DNA of 64,000 nucleotides from Methylocystis bryophila (GCF_027925445.1 NZ_AP027149.1:372001-436000); one strand, 5' to 3'. Shown: positions 44,191 to 53,947, numbered from the stretch's first letter. Notes: generated by a model not told the origin, from the letters alone. Numbers and translations: made by a program.

Positions 44191-46028
44191 CACACCGGTT
44201 CAGTGTCGGGATCGACCTCGGCACGAGCAACAGCGCGATCGCGCTCTCGAGGATCGAGAGCGAGAGCACGCAAATCGTTGAGATCACCCAGGCGTTGGGA
44301 CCCAATCGGGTCGGCGAGAAGCCCACTCTGCCTTCGGCTCTTTATCTTCCCCATCCCGACGAATTTCCCGAAGGGGCTTTCCCCCTGCCCTGGCGCACCG
44401 CCTGGCGGGGCGACCCGATCATCGGCCATTTCGCGCGCGACCACGGCGCGTTGGCGCCAGACCGCTTGATCACTTCCGCAAAATCCTGGCTGTCGAATCC
44501 GCATGTCGACCCCCGGCAGCGGGTTCTGCCGTGGAAGTCCGAAATCAAAGAAGAAAAACGCTCGGCCTTCGACTGTTCACGCATGTGCCTGGAGCACGTC
44601 AAAGAAAGTTTCCTGCACGCGATGGGCGCGGGGAATGGCGATATCGATCTCGCAGACGCGCAATTCGTGTTGACCGTCCCGGCCTCTTTCGACGAAGTCG
44701 CGAGAAGCCTGACGGCGGAAGCCGCGGAGGCGGCGGGCCTTGGGAAGGTCGTGCTGCTGGAGGAGCCGCTAGCCGCGTTCTACGCTTGGACGGCGCAGGC
44801 CGGCAAGGATTGGCGCGCGCAGGTCCGCCCCGGCGACATCGTGCTCGTATGCGACATCGGCGGCGGCACCGCCGATTTCACGCTGATCGCGATTTCGGAA
44901 AAGGAAGGCGTCCTCGACCTCGACCGCATCAGCGTCGGCGAGCACATCCTTCTTGGCGGCGACAACATGGATCTTGCGCTCGCCTATGCGCTGCGCGCCG
45001 GTCTCGAAGCGGAGGGGAAGTCGATCAGCGAGACGCAGTTTCTCGCGCTGATCCATTCCGCCGGCAAGGCGAAGGAGGCGATGCTCGAAGACGAAACCGT
45101 GTCCGAGTTTCCAATCGCCGTGCCGTCGAGGGGGTCGAGCCTCTTCGGCGGGACCGTCTCGACGAAACTCGATCGCGCGACGCTCGAACAGATCGCGCTC
45201 GACGGTTTCTTCGCCAGAACCGCGATCGAAGACTTGCCGCAGCAGACGCGGCGCGCGGGATTGCAAGAATTCGGGCTTCCTTACGCGAGCGATCCGGTTA
45301 TCAGCAAGCATCTCGCCCGCTTCCTCACGCGCAGCCTGGAGAATGTGAAATCGAGCGCAGCGCTATCGTCCTTGATCGGCGCCGAGGCTCGCTCGAAGCC
45401 GTTTCTCGCGCCAACGGCCGTCTTGTTCAACGGCGGCGTCTTCAAGGCCGCGCCGATCCGCCGGCGCGTTCTCGATCTGCTGTCGGCGTGGAGCGACGGC
45501 GCGCAAGTGCGCGAGCTCGCCGGCTACCAGCCCGATCTCGCGGTGGCGAAAGGCGCGTCGATCTACGGACGCAATCGCGTCACCGGCAAGGGGCTGCGGA
45601 TCAAGGCGGGCGCTTCGCGCTCCTACTATATTGGGCTCGAAAGCTCGATGCCGGCGGTGCCCGGCTTCAAACCGCCGCTCAAAGCCCTCTGCGTCGTGCC
45701 GCAGGGGATGGAGGAAGGCTCCGAAGTCCTGATCGAAGGGCGGGATCTCGCGCTCGTCACGGGGCAACCCGCGGAGTTCCGATTCTTTTCTTCCGAGGTG
45801 CGGAGCGGCGACGCGCCGGGAGAGATCATTCCCGACGCCGAACGCGAACTGCTCGAGATCAGCCTTCTCGAGGTCGATCTCGCGGCCGTCGAGGACATCC
45901 CCGCGGGTCAACCGGTCCCCGTGCAGATCAACGCCGCGGTCACGGAACTCGGAACGCTCGAATTATGGATGAAGCACGCCAAATCGGAGCGCCGCTGGAA
46001 GGTCGAATTCCAGGTCAGGACGGAATAG
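44187..46028 (+). CDS. Hsp70-family ATPase, first of pair
   Basis: This 613-residue protein has a complete Hsp70/actin-fold ATPase domain. Phosphate-1 loop VGIDLGTSNSAIALSRI is at residues 7-23, followed by FVLTVPASFDEVARSLTAEA, LLEEPLAAFYAW, phosphate-2 VCDIGGGTADFTLIAISE and HILLGGDNMDLALAYAL. The C-terminal region (about 480-613) is short, beta-rich and lacks the usual DnaK lid and EEVD-type tail. No DnaJ or GrpE gene is nearby. It is coupled to the DUF2760 gene by a four-base overlap and followed 64 bases later by a second Hsp70-like gene. Confidence 0.9.
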   Translation: MTHRFSVGIDLGTSNSAIALSRIESESTQIVEITQALGPNRVGEKPTLPSALYLPHPDEFPEGAFPLPWRTAWRGDPIIGHFARDHGALAPDRLITSAKSWLSNPHVDPRQRVLPWKSEIKEEKRSAFDCSRMCLEHVKESFLHAMGAGNGDIDLADAQFVLTVPASFDEVARSLTAEAAEAAGLGKVVLLEEPLAAFYAWTAQAGKDWRAQVRPGDIVLVCDIGGGTADFTLIAISEKEGVLDLDRISVGEHILLGGDNMDLALAYALRAGLEAEGKSISETQFLALIHSAGKAKEAMLEDETVSEFPIAVPSRGSSLFGGTVSTKLDRATLEQIALDGFFARTAIEDLPQQTRRAGLQEFGLPYASDPVISKHLARFLTRSLENVKSSAALSSLIGAEARSKPFLAPTAVLFNGGVFKAAPIRRRVLDLLSAWSDGAQVRELAGYQPDLAVAKGASIYGRNRVTGKGLRIKAGASRSYYIGLESSMPAVPGFKPPLKALCVVPQGMEEGSEVLIEGRDLALVTGQPAEFRFFSSEVRSGDAPGEIIPDAERELLEISLLEVDLAAVEDIPAGQPVPVQINAAVTELGTLELWMKHAKSERRWKVEFQVRTE

Positions 46029-46092
46029 GCGCAAATAGCGCCGGTTGTCCGGCGCATGACCGCCCTCGAGTAGAGAGTTGCAAGGTTAGGCG

Positions 46093-48918
46093 ATGACGCG
46101 GCCCAAATTCAGCATTGGCGTCGATCTCGGCACGAGCAATTCCGTCCTGGCCTATTCTTCCCTTTCAGGCGAACGACATTCCGAGGTTTTGGCGATTCCG
46201 CAATGGGACACGCCCGCGACGATGGTGGACGCCGTGACGATCCCCTCGTTCCTCTATTTGCCGGAGGAAGCGATCGCGGCGTTAATGCGGGCGCGCGACT
46301 TCGGCTCCGGCGCTTGGGCGGTCGGCCGGCTGGCGAAGCGCAAGGCGAGTGAAACGCCGGGGCGCGTCGTCCAGTCCGCGAAATCCTGGCTCTGCCACCA
46401 CGCCGCCGACCGCACGGCGCCTTTTCTGCCGTGGCGCTCCGAAACGGTGGCGGAGCAGGACAAGATCTCGCCCGTCGCCGCCTCGGCGCTCATTCTCGCG
46501 CATCTGCGCGCGGCGTGGAACGACCGGTTTGCGGAGCAAGGGGCGGGCTTCGTGTTCAACGCCCAAAACATCACCATCACCGTGCCGGCCTCCTTCGACG
46601 CCGCGGCGCAACGGCTGACCCTCCTCGCGGCGCAGCAAGCCGGCTTTCCGGATAGCGTGCGCCTGCTGGAAGAGCCCCAGGCGGCGTTCTATGCGTGGCT
46701 GGAACGGAAGGGGGGCGCTGATCCCTGGAGCGCCTTGCCCGATCCGGGACTCGCCCCGCGTCACATATTGGTGATCGACATCGGCGGCGGCACGTCGGAT
46801 TTCAGCCTGTTCGAGCTTCGTCGGCGCGCGGGCCGAAGCGAACCCGACATCACGCGGGTCGCCGTGAGCGACCATATCCTGCTCGGGGGCGACAACATCG
46901 ATCTCGCGATCGCGCATTTGGCGGAAACGCGGCTCGCGACCACAGAAGCGGGACTTTCGGCCGCGCAATGGGATCATCTCATCGCTCAGTGCCGGTCCTT
47001 GAAAGAAAGAGCGCTCGGCGACCGGGAGGGCTCGCCAGAGGAGACTCTTACGGTCTCGATTCCAGGCCGCGGCTCGAGCGTCCTCGCGAGCACTTTGTCT
47101 GCGATAATCACGCGCGCGGAACTGGAGGACATGATCCTCACGGGTTTCTTCCCCGAGTGCAAATTGACCGACCGTCCGCGGCGCCTTTCCGGCGCGGTGA
47201 GGGAGTGGGGCCTTCCCTACGCCTCCGACAGCGCGATGACGCGGCATCTCGCCGCGTTTCTGCGCGGTCGTCCCGCTGTCGACGCCGTGCTGTTCAACGG
47301 CGGCTCGCTCCTCGCCCCGCGCCTGCGCGAGCGGCTTTGCGCGCAGATCGCCGCCTGGCAGGAGGGCCGGCCGCCGCTGACGCTGGAGAATGCGGAGCTC
47401 GACCTCGCCGTCGCGCGCGGTGCGGCCTATTCCGGCAGGCTGTTCTGGCAGGGAGAGCGCCGCATCGAGGCGGGCGCGGCGCGCGCGGTCTTTGTCGAAG
47501 CGCATGGGACGGCGCATGGCGACGACAAGGCGTCGCGCCGGCCGCTCATCTGTATTCTCCCGCACGGCGCTCCCGCCGGGGAAGAATTCGAGCTTTCCGA
47601 TCTTGATCTTTATCTTCGCGTCAACACGCCGGTGCGGTTTCAGCTTTTTACCTCCACGCGTCACGACGAGACAAAAGCCGGCGACGTCATCGGGCTGACG
47701 GCGGACGAATTCTATGCCTTGCCGCCGCTCGAAACCGTTGCGACATCGGCGCGGGGCGTATCCGCGATCCCCGTCGCTTTGAACGCAAAGATCAACGAAC
47801 TCGGCCTGCTTGCGCTCTCGTGCCGCAGCCTCGCCGCCGACGTCCCCGGCTCCTGGCCGCTCGAATTCAACCTCCGGCCGCACGAGCGCGACGTGGCTGC
47901 GGCTGCCGCGCCGGAAGCCGAGGCGCCGGCCGGTCTCGGCATCCCACCGGAGGCGCTAGCCGAGGCGAAACAACGGATCGCCGCCGCCTTCGCGAAGCCC
48001 CTCGGCAAGCGTGACAAGCTCACGGCGTCTCGGCTCATCGAGAGCCTGGAGAAGGTTCTCGGTCGCTCCAAGGGCGACTGGAGCGCCACCCTGATTCGCA
48101 ATCTTTGGGCGAGTCTCGCGGCTAATCACAACGCCCGCGCTGTTTCCATCGAGCATGAGGAGACCTGGCTCATTCTCGCCGGTTTCCTCCTGAGGCCCGG
48201 CTTCGGTCTCGCCATGGACGAACACCGCATCGACGAGCTTTGGGCTATTTGCCGGGAGGGGCTGAGGTTTCCCGGCAAAAGAACGAAGCTTCAGGAATAT
48301 GTGTTGTGGCGTCGGGTCGCCGGAGGCCTCACGCAGGAGCGGCAGGAGGCCCTGCTCGCCGCTGAAAGACAGAAAATCCTTCTGCAGAAGAACGCGCCCC
48401 CCGAGTTGATCCGCATGGTTGGGGCTTTCGAAAGGATCGGCCAGGAACTCAAGCGGGAGCTGATCGAGCGTTTCATTGATGCGGTCGCGGAGCTGGCGGC
48501 CGAGAAGAAGCATTGCGCGCCATATCTCTCGGCCTTGGGATTCCTCCTGTCTCGCACACCGTTTTACACCGGACCAGAAAACATCGCACCGCCGGCGCTT
48601 GTCGAAAAGGCATACGAGGCGTTGCGCCGGTTCGATTGGAAAGATCCGGAGTTCGTGGAGGCCCAGACGCTCTTTTTGCGCGCGGCCCGCGCTGTCGACG
48701 ACCGGCGCCTAGATCCGCCGAACGCGCTGCGCTCGCAAATCGCCGACAAACTCGAGAAATGCGGCGTCCCTCCTGTCAGGACAGGCCGTATCCGGAGCGT
48801 GGAGCCGGTCCAGCGCGCGGAACGCTTGAGTTTCTATGGCGAGGCCGTTCCGCCCGGACTGATCCTGAGTGGATTTGAAAATATGATTTCCGACCGCACG
48901 GGATGTCCCCACTCCTGA
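46093..48918 (+). CDS. Hsp70-family ATPase with long helical C-terminal extension, second of pair
   Basis: This 941-residue protein has ATPase motifs SIGVDLGTSNSVLAYSSL, NITITVPASFDAAAQRLTLL, LLEEPQAAFYAWLE, LVIDIGGGTSDFSLFELR and HILLGGDNIDLAIAHLAETR. After a substrate-domain-like segment (to about residue 600) comes a long mostly helical extension of about 330 residues. It contains AEAKQRIAAAFAKPLGKRDK, LIRNLWASLAANHNARAVSI and LQEYVLWRRVAGGLTQERQE, unlike DnaK or HscA. The paired, different Hsp70-like proteins next to DUF2760 suggest a dedicated complex at the membrane (inference). Confidence 0.88.
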   Translation: MTRPKFSIGVDLGTSNSVLAYSSLSGERHSEVLAIPQWDTPATMVDAVTIPSFLYLPEEAIAALMRARDFGSGAWAVGRLAKRKASETPGRVVQSAKSWLCHHAADRTAPFLPWRSETVAEQDKISPVAASALILAHLRAAWNDRFAEQGAGFVFNAQNITITVPASFDAAAQRLTLLAAQQAGFPDSVRLLEEPQAAFYAWLERKGGADPWSALPDPGLAPRHILVIDIGGGTSDFSLFELRRRAGRSEPDITRVAVSDHILLGGDNIDLAIAHLAETRLATTEAGLSAAQWDHLIAQCRSLKERALGDREGSPEETLTVSIPGRGSSVLASTLSAIITRAELEDMILTGFFPECKLTDRPRRLSGAVREWGLPYASDSAMTRHLAAFLRGRPAVDAVLFNGGSLLAPRLRERLCAQIAAWQEGRPPLTLENAELDLAVARGAAYSGRLFWQGERRIEAGAARAVFVEAHGTAHGDDKASRRPLICILPHGAPAGEEFELSDLDLYLRVNTPVRFQLFTSTRHDETKAGDVIGLTADEFYALPPLETVATSARGVSAIPVALNAKINELGLLALSCRSLAADVPGSWPLEFNLRPHERDVAAAAAPEAEAPAGLGIPPEALAEAKQRIAAAFAKPLGKRDKLTASRLIESLEKVLGRSKGDWSATLIRNLWASLAANHNARAVSIEHEETWLILAGFLLRPGFGLAMDEHRIDELWAICREGLRFPGKRTKLQEYVLWRRVAGGLTQERQEALLAAERQKILLQKNAPPELIRMVGAFERIGQELKRELIERFIDAVAELAAEKKHCAPYLSALGFLLSRTPFYTGPENIAPPALVEKAYEALRRFDWKDPEFVEAQTLFLRAARAVDDRRLDPPNALRSQIADKLEKCGVPPVRTGRIRSVEPVQRAERLSFYGEAVPPGLILSGFENMISDRTGCPHS

Positions 48919-48934
48919 AAGCCGATCCCGGTGT

Positions 48935-49130
48935 CAGGAGACATTTTGGCTGGGTCTGCGTCACTTTACGTGCACATGGCCGTTTCGAACGGAAGCATTC
49001 GCGCTCGCAGCAGCTCAATGCCTGCGCGACCATACATGGCGCGCTTTAGCGTTTTGAGACGGTTGAATTGCCCTTCGGCTTGGCCGCTGCTCCAATGTTC
49101 GCGGCACGGTCGCGGAAATGTGATCGACGA
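48935..49130 (-). pseudogene. ISL3-family transposase C-terminal remnant with terminal repeat
   Basis: On the minus strand REHWSSGQAEGQFNRLKTLK, then RAMYGRAGIELLRARMLPFE is the ISL3 C terminus. Beside it, TGTCAGGAGACATTTTGGCT and GGGTCTGCGTCACTTTACGT is the matching terminal repeat type. The rest of the gene is missing or unrecognisable up to 49434. Confidence 0.75.
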
Positions 49131-49434
49131 GACGGCCGGCCTATTCCCTGCCGGACGAAACGTGGGAGATGACGTGAGTTGGCCGTCAATGTATTTTTTG
49201 GGGCCAATTTGCGTCAGAGCATCGACATGCAAACCGCTTCATCGAAATCCTAATCAGTGGCTGCACTTTTGGGGAGGCCCTGAGCGCGGCAAGTCAGCGC
49301 GCGAAGGACTTCGACGTTGCGGCCATTCTTCGCACTCTTCTGGCCAGCGAAGCGCTCACGACCCTCAACATCTGAAATCGGTTGGCGCTTCGCCAGAAGC
49401 CTCGATCCCGACGAATTCTGGAGCTTGAGATTTC

Positions 49435-49910
49435 ATGGACATAACGAAAAACATCGCCGCTTGGCTGGATGCGATTCCCTATTCCATAATCGCTCTCTTC
49501 CTTCGCGTCGTCGCAGCGCGTCCCTTCTTCGTCTCCGGCCAGACGAAGATCGAAGGACCGACAGTCGGTCGCGAAATCTTCGGGCTCGATTTGGCGGTCC
49601 AGATCCCGACCGCCATCCGGAGCGCGATATTCACCTTGTTCGCCGACGAATACAAATTGCCTTTCCTTTCGCCAAATGTCGCCGCCTATGTCACGCCGCC
49701 GCGGAGTTCGTGCTGCCTCTGTTGCTCGTGCTCGGGTTTTTGACGCGCCTTTCCGCGCTCGGTCTCCTTGCCATGACAATGGTCATACAAATTTTCGTCT
49801 ACCCCGACGCATGGTGGACCGTTCACGCCTACTGGGTGGCGCTGTTGGTCGTCCTCATTGCGCGCGGCCCCGGCGCGATCTCGCTCGACTATTTGATCTT
49901 CCGGAAATGA
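49435..49910 (+). pseudogene. DoxX-family membrane protein, single frameshift
   Basis: The first frame gives DAIPYSIIALFLRVVAARPF, FVSGQTKIEGPT and FLSPNVAAYV. At about 49690 the similarity continues in the neighbouring frame as HAAAEFVLPLLLVLGFLTRL, LLAMTMVIQIFVYPDAWWTV and HAYWVALLVVLIARGPGAIS. Together they make a normal DoxX protein of about 158 residues with four helices. The loss of a single base would explain the break, so this may be a recent mutation or a sequence error. It overlaps the TlpA-like gene by four bases and heads the redox operon. Confidence 0.8.
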
Positions 49911-50512
49911 TCGCCTCTGAGGCGATCTCGCGGCGCTCCCTAATGGCTCTTCTCATCGGTGCGACAATGACGGCGCCATTCACGGCACGAAGCGAAGTGG
50001 AGGCGACGCCACCGCCATTGAGCTCAGCGACATCGCAGTTTATCGAACTGAGGCCCCTGGTCGAGGCGCCAGCCCTCAAGCTCGAACGGATCGACGGCAA
50101 GATGATCGGTCTCCGATCGCTCCGGGGAAAAGTGGTCCTACTGAGCTTCTGGGCGACGTGGTGCCCGCCGTGCCGCCGCGAACTGCCGCTGCTTGAGCGG
50201 CTTCAACAGATTCTCGGACCTCGGGATTTCGAAGTGGTTGCGGTTTCAGTCGATCGGGAGGGCAAGTCGGCGGTCACGGCGTTCCTCGAACGCGCTAGCG
50301 TCACACGCTTGCATCCATTCCTCGACCCCAATCGGAGCGTTGGCGTCACCAACACCGAAAATGGAACGTCACCTTTCGTTCTTTATGGAATGCCGATCAG
50401 TTACGTGATCGACCGCCAAGGACGGCCGGTAGGTTACATCACCGGCGAAGTTGATTGGACTGCTGACGAGGGACTCGCATTTTTGCGCCACTACATCGCC
50501 GATGAGAGGTAA
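49907..50512 (+). CDS. TlpA/ResA-like periplasmic thiol-disulfide oxidoreductase
   Basis: This 201-residue protein has an N-terminal segment with SRRSLMALLIGATMTAPF (signal peptide, possibly twin-arginine-like RR) and a thioredoxin-fold AhpC/TSA-type domain. Active site WATWCPPC lies in VVLLSFWATWCPPCRRELPL; GMPISYVIDRQGRPVG holds the cis-proline and following strand. It probably reduces disulfides in periplasmic proteins, fed with electrons by the CcdA-type transporter encoded at 51466-52188. The start overlaps the DoxX stop codon. Confidence 0.9.
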   Translation: MIASEAISRRSLMALLIGATMTAPFTARSEVEATPPPLSSATSQFIELRPLVEAPALKLERIDGKMIGLRSLRGKVVLLSFWATWCPPCRRELPLLERLQQILGPRDFEVVAVSVDREGKSAVTAFLERASVTRLHPFLDPNRSVGVTNTENGTSPFVLYGMPISYVIDRQGRPVGYITGEVDWTADEGLAFLRHYIADER

Positions 50513-51081
50513 CTGGGGCGCCGCCGTTCAAGGAACGATCCGGTCGCTCACCACTGCAATTCCGTCTTCGGCGGTTGGATCGAGGCGCACGACATAGATC
50601 CCCTTGGAAGCGAAGCGCTGAGTGGGACCGAGGACGAGCGCCCCCTGTGTGCGCTGACCTTGAGAGACGCAACGCCTTTCCCTTGACGGACGCCGCTTCC
50701 TCCATGGACGGACCCTCAGCCTCGAGGAGCTCCAGACTCGCAACGCGATCTCGACGGCTTGAGCGCGACCGGACCGCCAAGCATTGGGAAGTCCGGCAAT
50801 TGGCGCGAATTGAAAAACTACGCTTGAACGCAACCATTGGGCGTCCGAGAAATGCGGCGACCAAGGGCTTCGTGGGCTCGGGGAAACAGGCTTTGTGTGA
50901 GCTAACCGCAAAGGGCAAGATCGGCATGCCAATAGGCTCGATCGGGCAAACTCCGCGACGATCGGCGTGCAGAGGTTGCAAAACCTTTCGGGTGAGTCTG
51001 ACAAGGCGCCAGCTGTAACTTTGTCGGCGTTGACACGAATATCGGTTGACGCATCAAATCCAGTGGAGAAGGACAAACCTG
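50513..51081. other. Region with a possible gene relic, no intact gene
   Basis: The minus strand at 50528-50690 reads RTQGALVLGPTQRFASKGIY, then VVRLDPTAEDGIAVVSDRIV-P-stop, which looks like the genuine end of an exported protein. Sequence further upstream is broken across frames. The rest is unremarkable. Confidence 0.35.
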
Positions 51082-51462
51082 ATGAAGATACGCGACCTGA
51101 TCGCCGCCGCGCTCATTGCCGCCGTACTCCCGGCGCTCGCCGCCGAAAAGTCCGATTACAGCCGCAGCGGCTTTGCGCAAGCCCAGGACTCGGGCGCGCC
51201 CGTTCTGGTTGAGGTCTTCGCGCCGTGGTGCTCGGTCTGCCGCGCGCAGCAGCCGGTGCTCGAGAAGCTCGAAGCCGATCCGCAGTTCCAAAATCTAAAA
51301 GTGTTCCGCGTCGACTTCGACAAGCAGAAGGATGCGGTCCGCAGCTTCGGCGCCAAGAGCCAAAGCACGCTGATCATGTTCAAGGGCAAGAAGGAGACGG
51401 GCCGCAGTGTCGGCGACACGGATCCAAACTCCATCAGCGCGCTGATCGGCTCGGGTTACTGA
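51082..51462 (+). CDS. Periplasmic thioredoxin-family protein
   Basis: This 126-residue protein has a signal peptide (MKIRDLIAAALIAAVLPALA before AEKSDY) and a thioredoxin fold with active site APWCSVCRAQQPVLEKLE. VFRVDFDKQKDAVRSFGAKSQSTLIMFKGKKETGRSVGD contains the Ser before the usual cis-proline region, where Thr replaces Pro (QSTLIMF). Loss of the cis-Pro is unusual and may alter substrate binding. The start ATG follows GGAGAAGG. The CcdA gene begins three bases after its stop. Confidence 0.88.
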   Translation: MKIRDLIAAALIAAVLPALAAEKSDYSRSGFAQAQDSGAPVLVEVFAPWCSVCRAQQPVLEKLEADPQFQNLKVFRVDFDKQKDAVRSFGAKSQSTLIMFKGKKETGRSVGDTDPNSISALIGSGY

Positions 51463-51465
51463 GCG

Positions 51466-52188
51466 ATGAATCTCGGCGCGGTCAGCCTCGCCGCCCTTGC
51501 GGGCGCGCTCTCCATTCTCTCGCCTTGCGTGCTGCCAATGCTGCCGCTGGCGTTCGGCGGCGCCGCGTCGCAAGGTCGAACGGCTCCGGTTCTACTCGCG
51601 CTTGGCGTCGCTTTCTCTTTCACGATGGTCAGCATTTTCGTCGCGACGATCGGCTTTTCCATCGGCTTGGACGGCGACGCTTTTCGTGGCGTCGCCGCAG
51701 CTCTGATCGTGGGTCTTGGCATCGTTCTGCTGTGGCCGCCGTTGCAAACGCGCGTCGTCGCCGGGTTAGGACCGCTCAGCGATCGCATCGACAGGGCTTT
51801 TCGTGGCGCTTCGGTGGTCAAGGCCCTTGGACCCTTGGGACTCGGCGCGACCATCGGGGCCGTCTGGAGCCCTTGTGCTGGGCCGACGCTGGGGGCGGCA
51901 TCGCTAATGGCGTCGCGCGGCGAAAGTCTGGGGCAAGCTGCGCTGATCATGGCGGCCTTCGGGCTCGGAGCCGCCGCTCCATTGCTCGGACTGGGACTTC
52001 TCTCACGCGAAGTGTTTTCGCGGTGGCGCGACTCACTAATCGGTGCAGGGCTACGCGCGAGGCAAGCGATGGGCGTGTTCTTGATCGTGCTCGGCGGCTT
52101 GATTGTCTCTGGCCACGACAAGCAGCTCGAAGCCGCCCTTCTCGATGCGTCACCGGCATGGTTGTCGCATCTGACGACGCGGTTCTAA
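51466..52188 (+). CDS. CcdA/DsbD-type transmembrane thiol-disulfide transporter
   Basis: This 240-residue protein has six membrane helices. LSILSPCVLPMLPLAFGGA carries the first redox Cys-Pro and GAVWSPCAGPTLGAASLMAS the second; these paired cysteines carry reducing power from cytoplasmic thioredoxin to periplasmic partners. Here the likely partners are the thioredoxin and TlpA-like proteins encoded just upstream. The tight spacing suggests one operon: DoxX-TlpA-thioredoxin-CcdA. Confidence 0.9.
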   Translation: MNLGAVSLAALAGALSILSPCVLPMLPLAFGGAASQGRTAPVLLALGVAFSFTMVSIFVATIGFSIGLDGDAFRGVAAALIVGLGIVLLWPPLQTRVVAGLGPLSDRIDRAFRGASVVKALGPLGLGATIGAVWSPCAGPTLGAASLMASRGESLGQAALIMAAFGLGAAAPLLGLGLLSREVFSRWRDSLIGAGLRARQAMGVFLIVLGGLIVSGHDKQLEAALLDASPAWLSHLTTRF

Positions 52189-52274
52189 ATCAGGTCTGAC
52201 CGTCGATCTGATCCCCCCCCCAAAGAACGGGTCCACCTTGAAGTATGTCTTCGGACAGGAAAAGGAGGACCGTT

Positions 52275-52350
52275 ATGCGGAGGAAGAGACCGACTCCCGA
52301 GGAGATCGTCGCGAAGCTGCGCCAGGTTGATGTCCTCGTGTCGAAGGGCA
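52275..52350 (+). pseudogene. IS3-family orfA, N-terminal fragment
   Basis: MRRKRPTPEEIVAKLRQVDV, then LVSKGKSVA is the start of an IS3-family helix-turn-helix orfA. The similarity stops after about 28 residues. A run of C at 52211-52219 before it may mark the IS end. Confidence 0.65.
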
Positions 52351-52417
52351 AGAGCGTCGCGAGTCCAGGATGCATCAAGCGGGCCCGCCGGCTTAAGAAG
52401 GGCCGGCAGTTATCCTG

Positions 52418-53356
52418 CTATGGCTTCACGGGGGGCGCGTCGGCCCCTGGACGAGGAGTCCCCTCCTGACCGCGTTCTTGACCCAATGTCGCAGTCAAGG
52501 CCGTGATTCCCGCTAAGCCGCCGAGTTGCATGGTTTCGACGGCCGTGCTCGGCACGATAACGATCGTCGCGTTGTTTTTCTTCAAACCCTCATAGAGCAT
52601 GTTCATCGCCCGCAGATGGAAGGCAGTGGGATTATTCGCGTAAGTCTTTGCGGCGTCGCCAAATTTCTCGGCGACCTGACGTTCTGAATCGCCGAGAATT
52701 ACGCGCGCCTGGCGCTCGCGCTCCGCTTGCGCCTGCATCGACATCGCATCCTCTAAGGCCGACGGGATCAGGACATCCTTCACTTCCACTGAAATTACAT
52801 TGATACCCCAGGGCTCGGTTCGGACATCGATGATCTTCTGTAGCTCGTCGCTGATCTTTTCACGGCCCTCCAGCATGTCAGAAAGCATTGTCTTGCCGAT
52901 GACGTCGCGAAGCGCGGTTTGAGAGGCCCAATTGATGGCGCTCGTGTAGTCGGCGACGTCGAGAGCGGCCTTCTTTGGGTCGATGACTTTCCAGAACAGC
53001 ACCGCGTCAACATCCACTGGCACCGTGTCCTTGGTGAGCGTCTTCTCTGCCTTGAACGCACTCGTGATCACGCGGATGTCGATCCAATAGGCGATAACAT
53101 CGATGATGGGAATGATGAGAAACAAGCCGGGGCCCCTAAGGGCGTGGAAACAGCCGAGCCGCAACACCACGGCCCGTTCCCACTGATCGGCAACCTTCAC
53201 GGAATACGAGACTATGAAAGCGGCGAACGCGGAACCCGCAGCGATTGAGGCGCTTTTGCTGTAGTCGGGAAGCGCGAAGGCCGAAAAGGCGAACGCCAAG
53301 CCCGCGCCCAGAATGACAACGAAAATCAATATCGGCAGAGCACTGGAGTTTCTCAT
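52418..53356 (-). CDS. SPFH/band 7 protein, slipin type
   Basis: This 312-residue protein has two N-terminal hydrophobic segments (ALPILIFVVILGAGLAFAFS and AGSAFAAFIVSYSV). The SPFH domain follows: QWERAVVLRLGCFHALRGPG, VDVDAVLFWKVIDPKKAALD, LRDVIGKTMLSDMLEGREKI and RTEPWGINVISVEVKDVLIP. An Ala/Glu coil comes next (QAQAERERQARVILGDSERQ). Slipins form membrane scaffolds; a NfeD protease partner is often adjacent but is not seen here. The Pro-rich C terminus ends close to the IS3 fragment, so the end may have been altered. Confidence 0.9.
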   Translation of the reverse strand: MRNSSALPILIFVVILGAGLAFAFSAFALPDYSKSASIAAGSAFAAFIVSYSVKVADQWERAVVLRLGCFHALRGPGLFLIIPIIDVIAYWIDIRVITSAFKAEKTLTKDTVPVDVDAVLFWKVIDPKKAALDVADYTSAINWASQTALRDVIGKTMLSDMLEGREKISDELQKIIDVRTEPWGINVISVEVKDVLIPSALEDAMSMQAQAERERQARVILGDSERQVAEKFGDAAKTYANNPTAFHLRAMNMLYEGLKKNNATIVIVPSTAVETMQLGGLAGITALTATLGQERGQEGTPRPGADAPPVKP

Positions 53357-53648
53357 ATCGATTCCACCCTCTCGCGCAACAGTCGGTTAGTAGAAATCGC
53401 TACCGCCGGCGCATCTCGATTGTCGCTGTATTGACGCCTCGATATTGAATTGAAAGATTGCCATCACATTTCCCCCAACGAAAAGGCGACCTCGGCAATT
53501 CAGATCATCTGATAAGTAGTTGTCTGCCTGACAACGGCAAGCACGATGGCTGTCGCGTTGCCTTTAATGTGCGTCGCCAGATAATTGGATCTGCCTCATT
53601 CTCTGTGGCCGAGCTGCTTTTAAGCTCAAGGATTCCTAACTTGAGCGC

Positions 53649-53830
53649 ATGCAAGAGAAATTGGGATGGGTTCCCGGACCGGGCGTGCAGATTCTGGACG
53701 CCGAACAGGTTGACGGCAATTGGATCATTTCGGCGCGCCTTGAGCAGTCTGGCTCCTGTCACGGTTGCGGGAAGCCGTCGAGCTTTCGGCAAGGCTGGCA
53801 TGAGCGTCGTCTTCAAGGACCTCCCCAGTT
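53649..53830 (+). pseudogene. ISL3-family transposase, N-terminal fragment
   Basis: VQILDAEQVDGNWIISARLE, then CHGCGKPSSFRQGWHERRLQ is the N-terminal zinc-finger region of ISL3 transposases. After about residue 60 the frame is lost. Confidence 0.7.
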
Positions 53831-53947
53831 GCACGGAGCCAACGCACTTCGATGCCTCGGGCGCAGGGGAGGAGCGGACGCGTTGGAACGACGCGCGGGC
53901 GGCGCAGGTTGATCCTAACCAGACAACTTTAGCATCCGTGCCCGGAG

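Noticed and set aside
44531..46096. Long frame overlapping the first Hsp70-like gene in another frame
   Set aside because: The translation is dominated by Arg and shows no family pattern, while the Hsp70 frame carries all ATPase loops.
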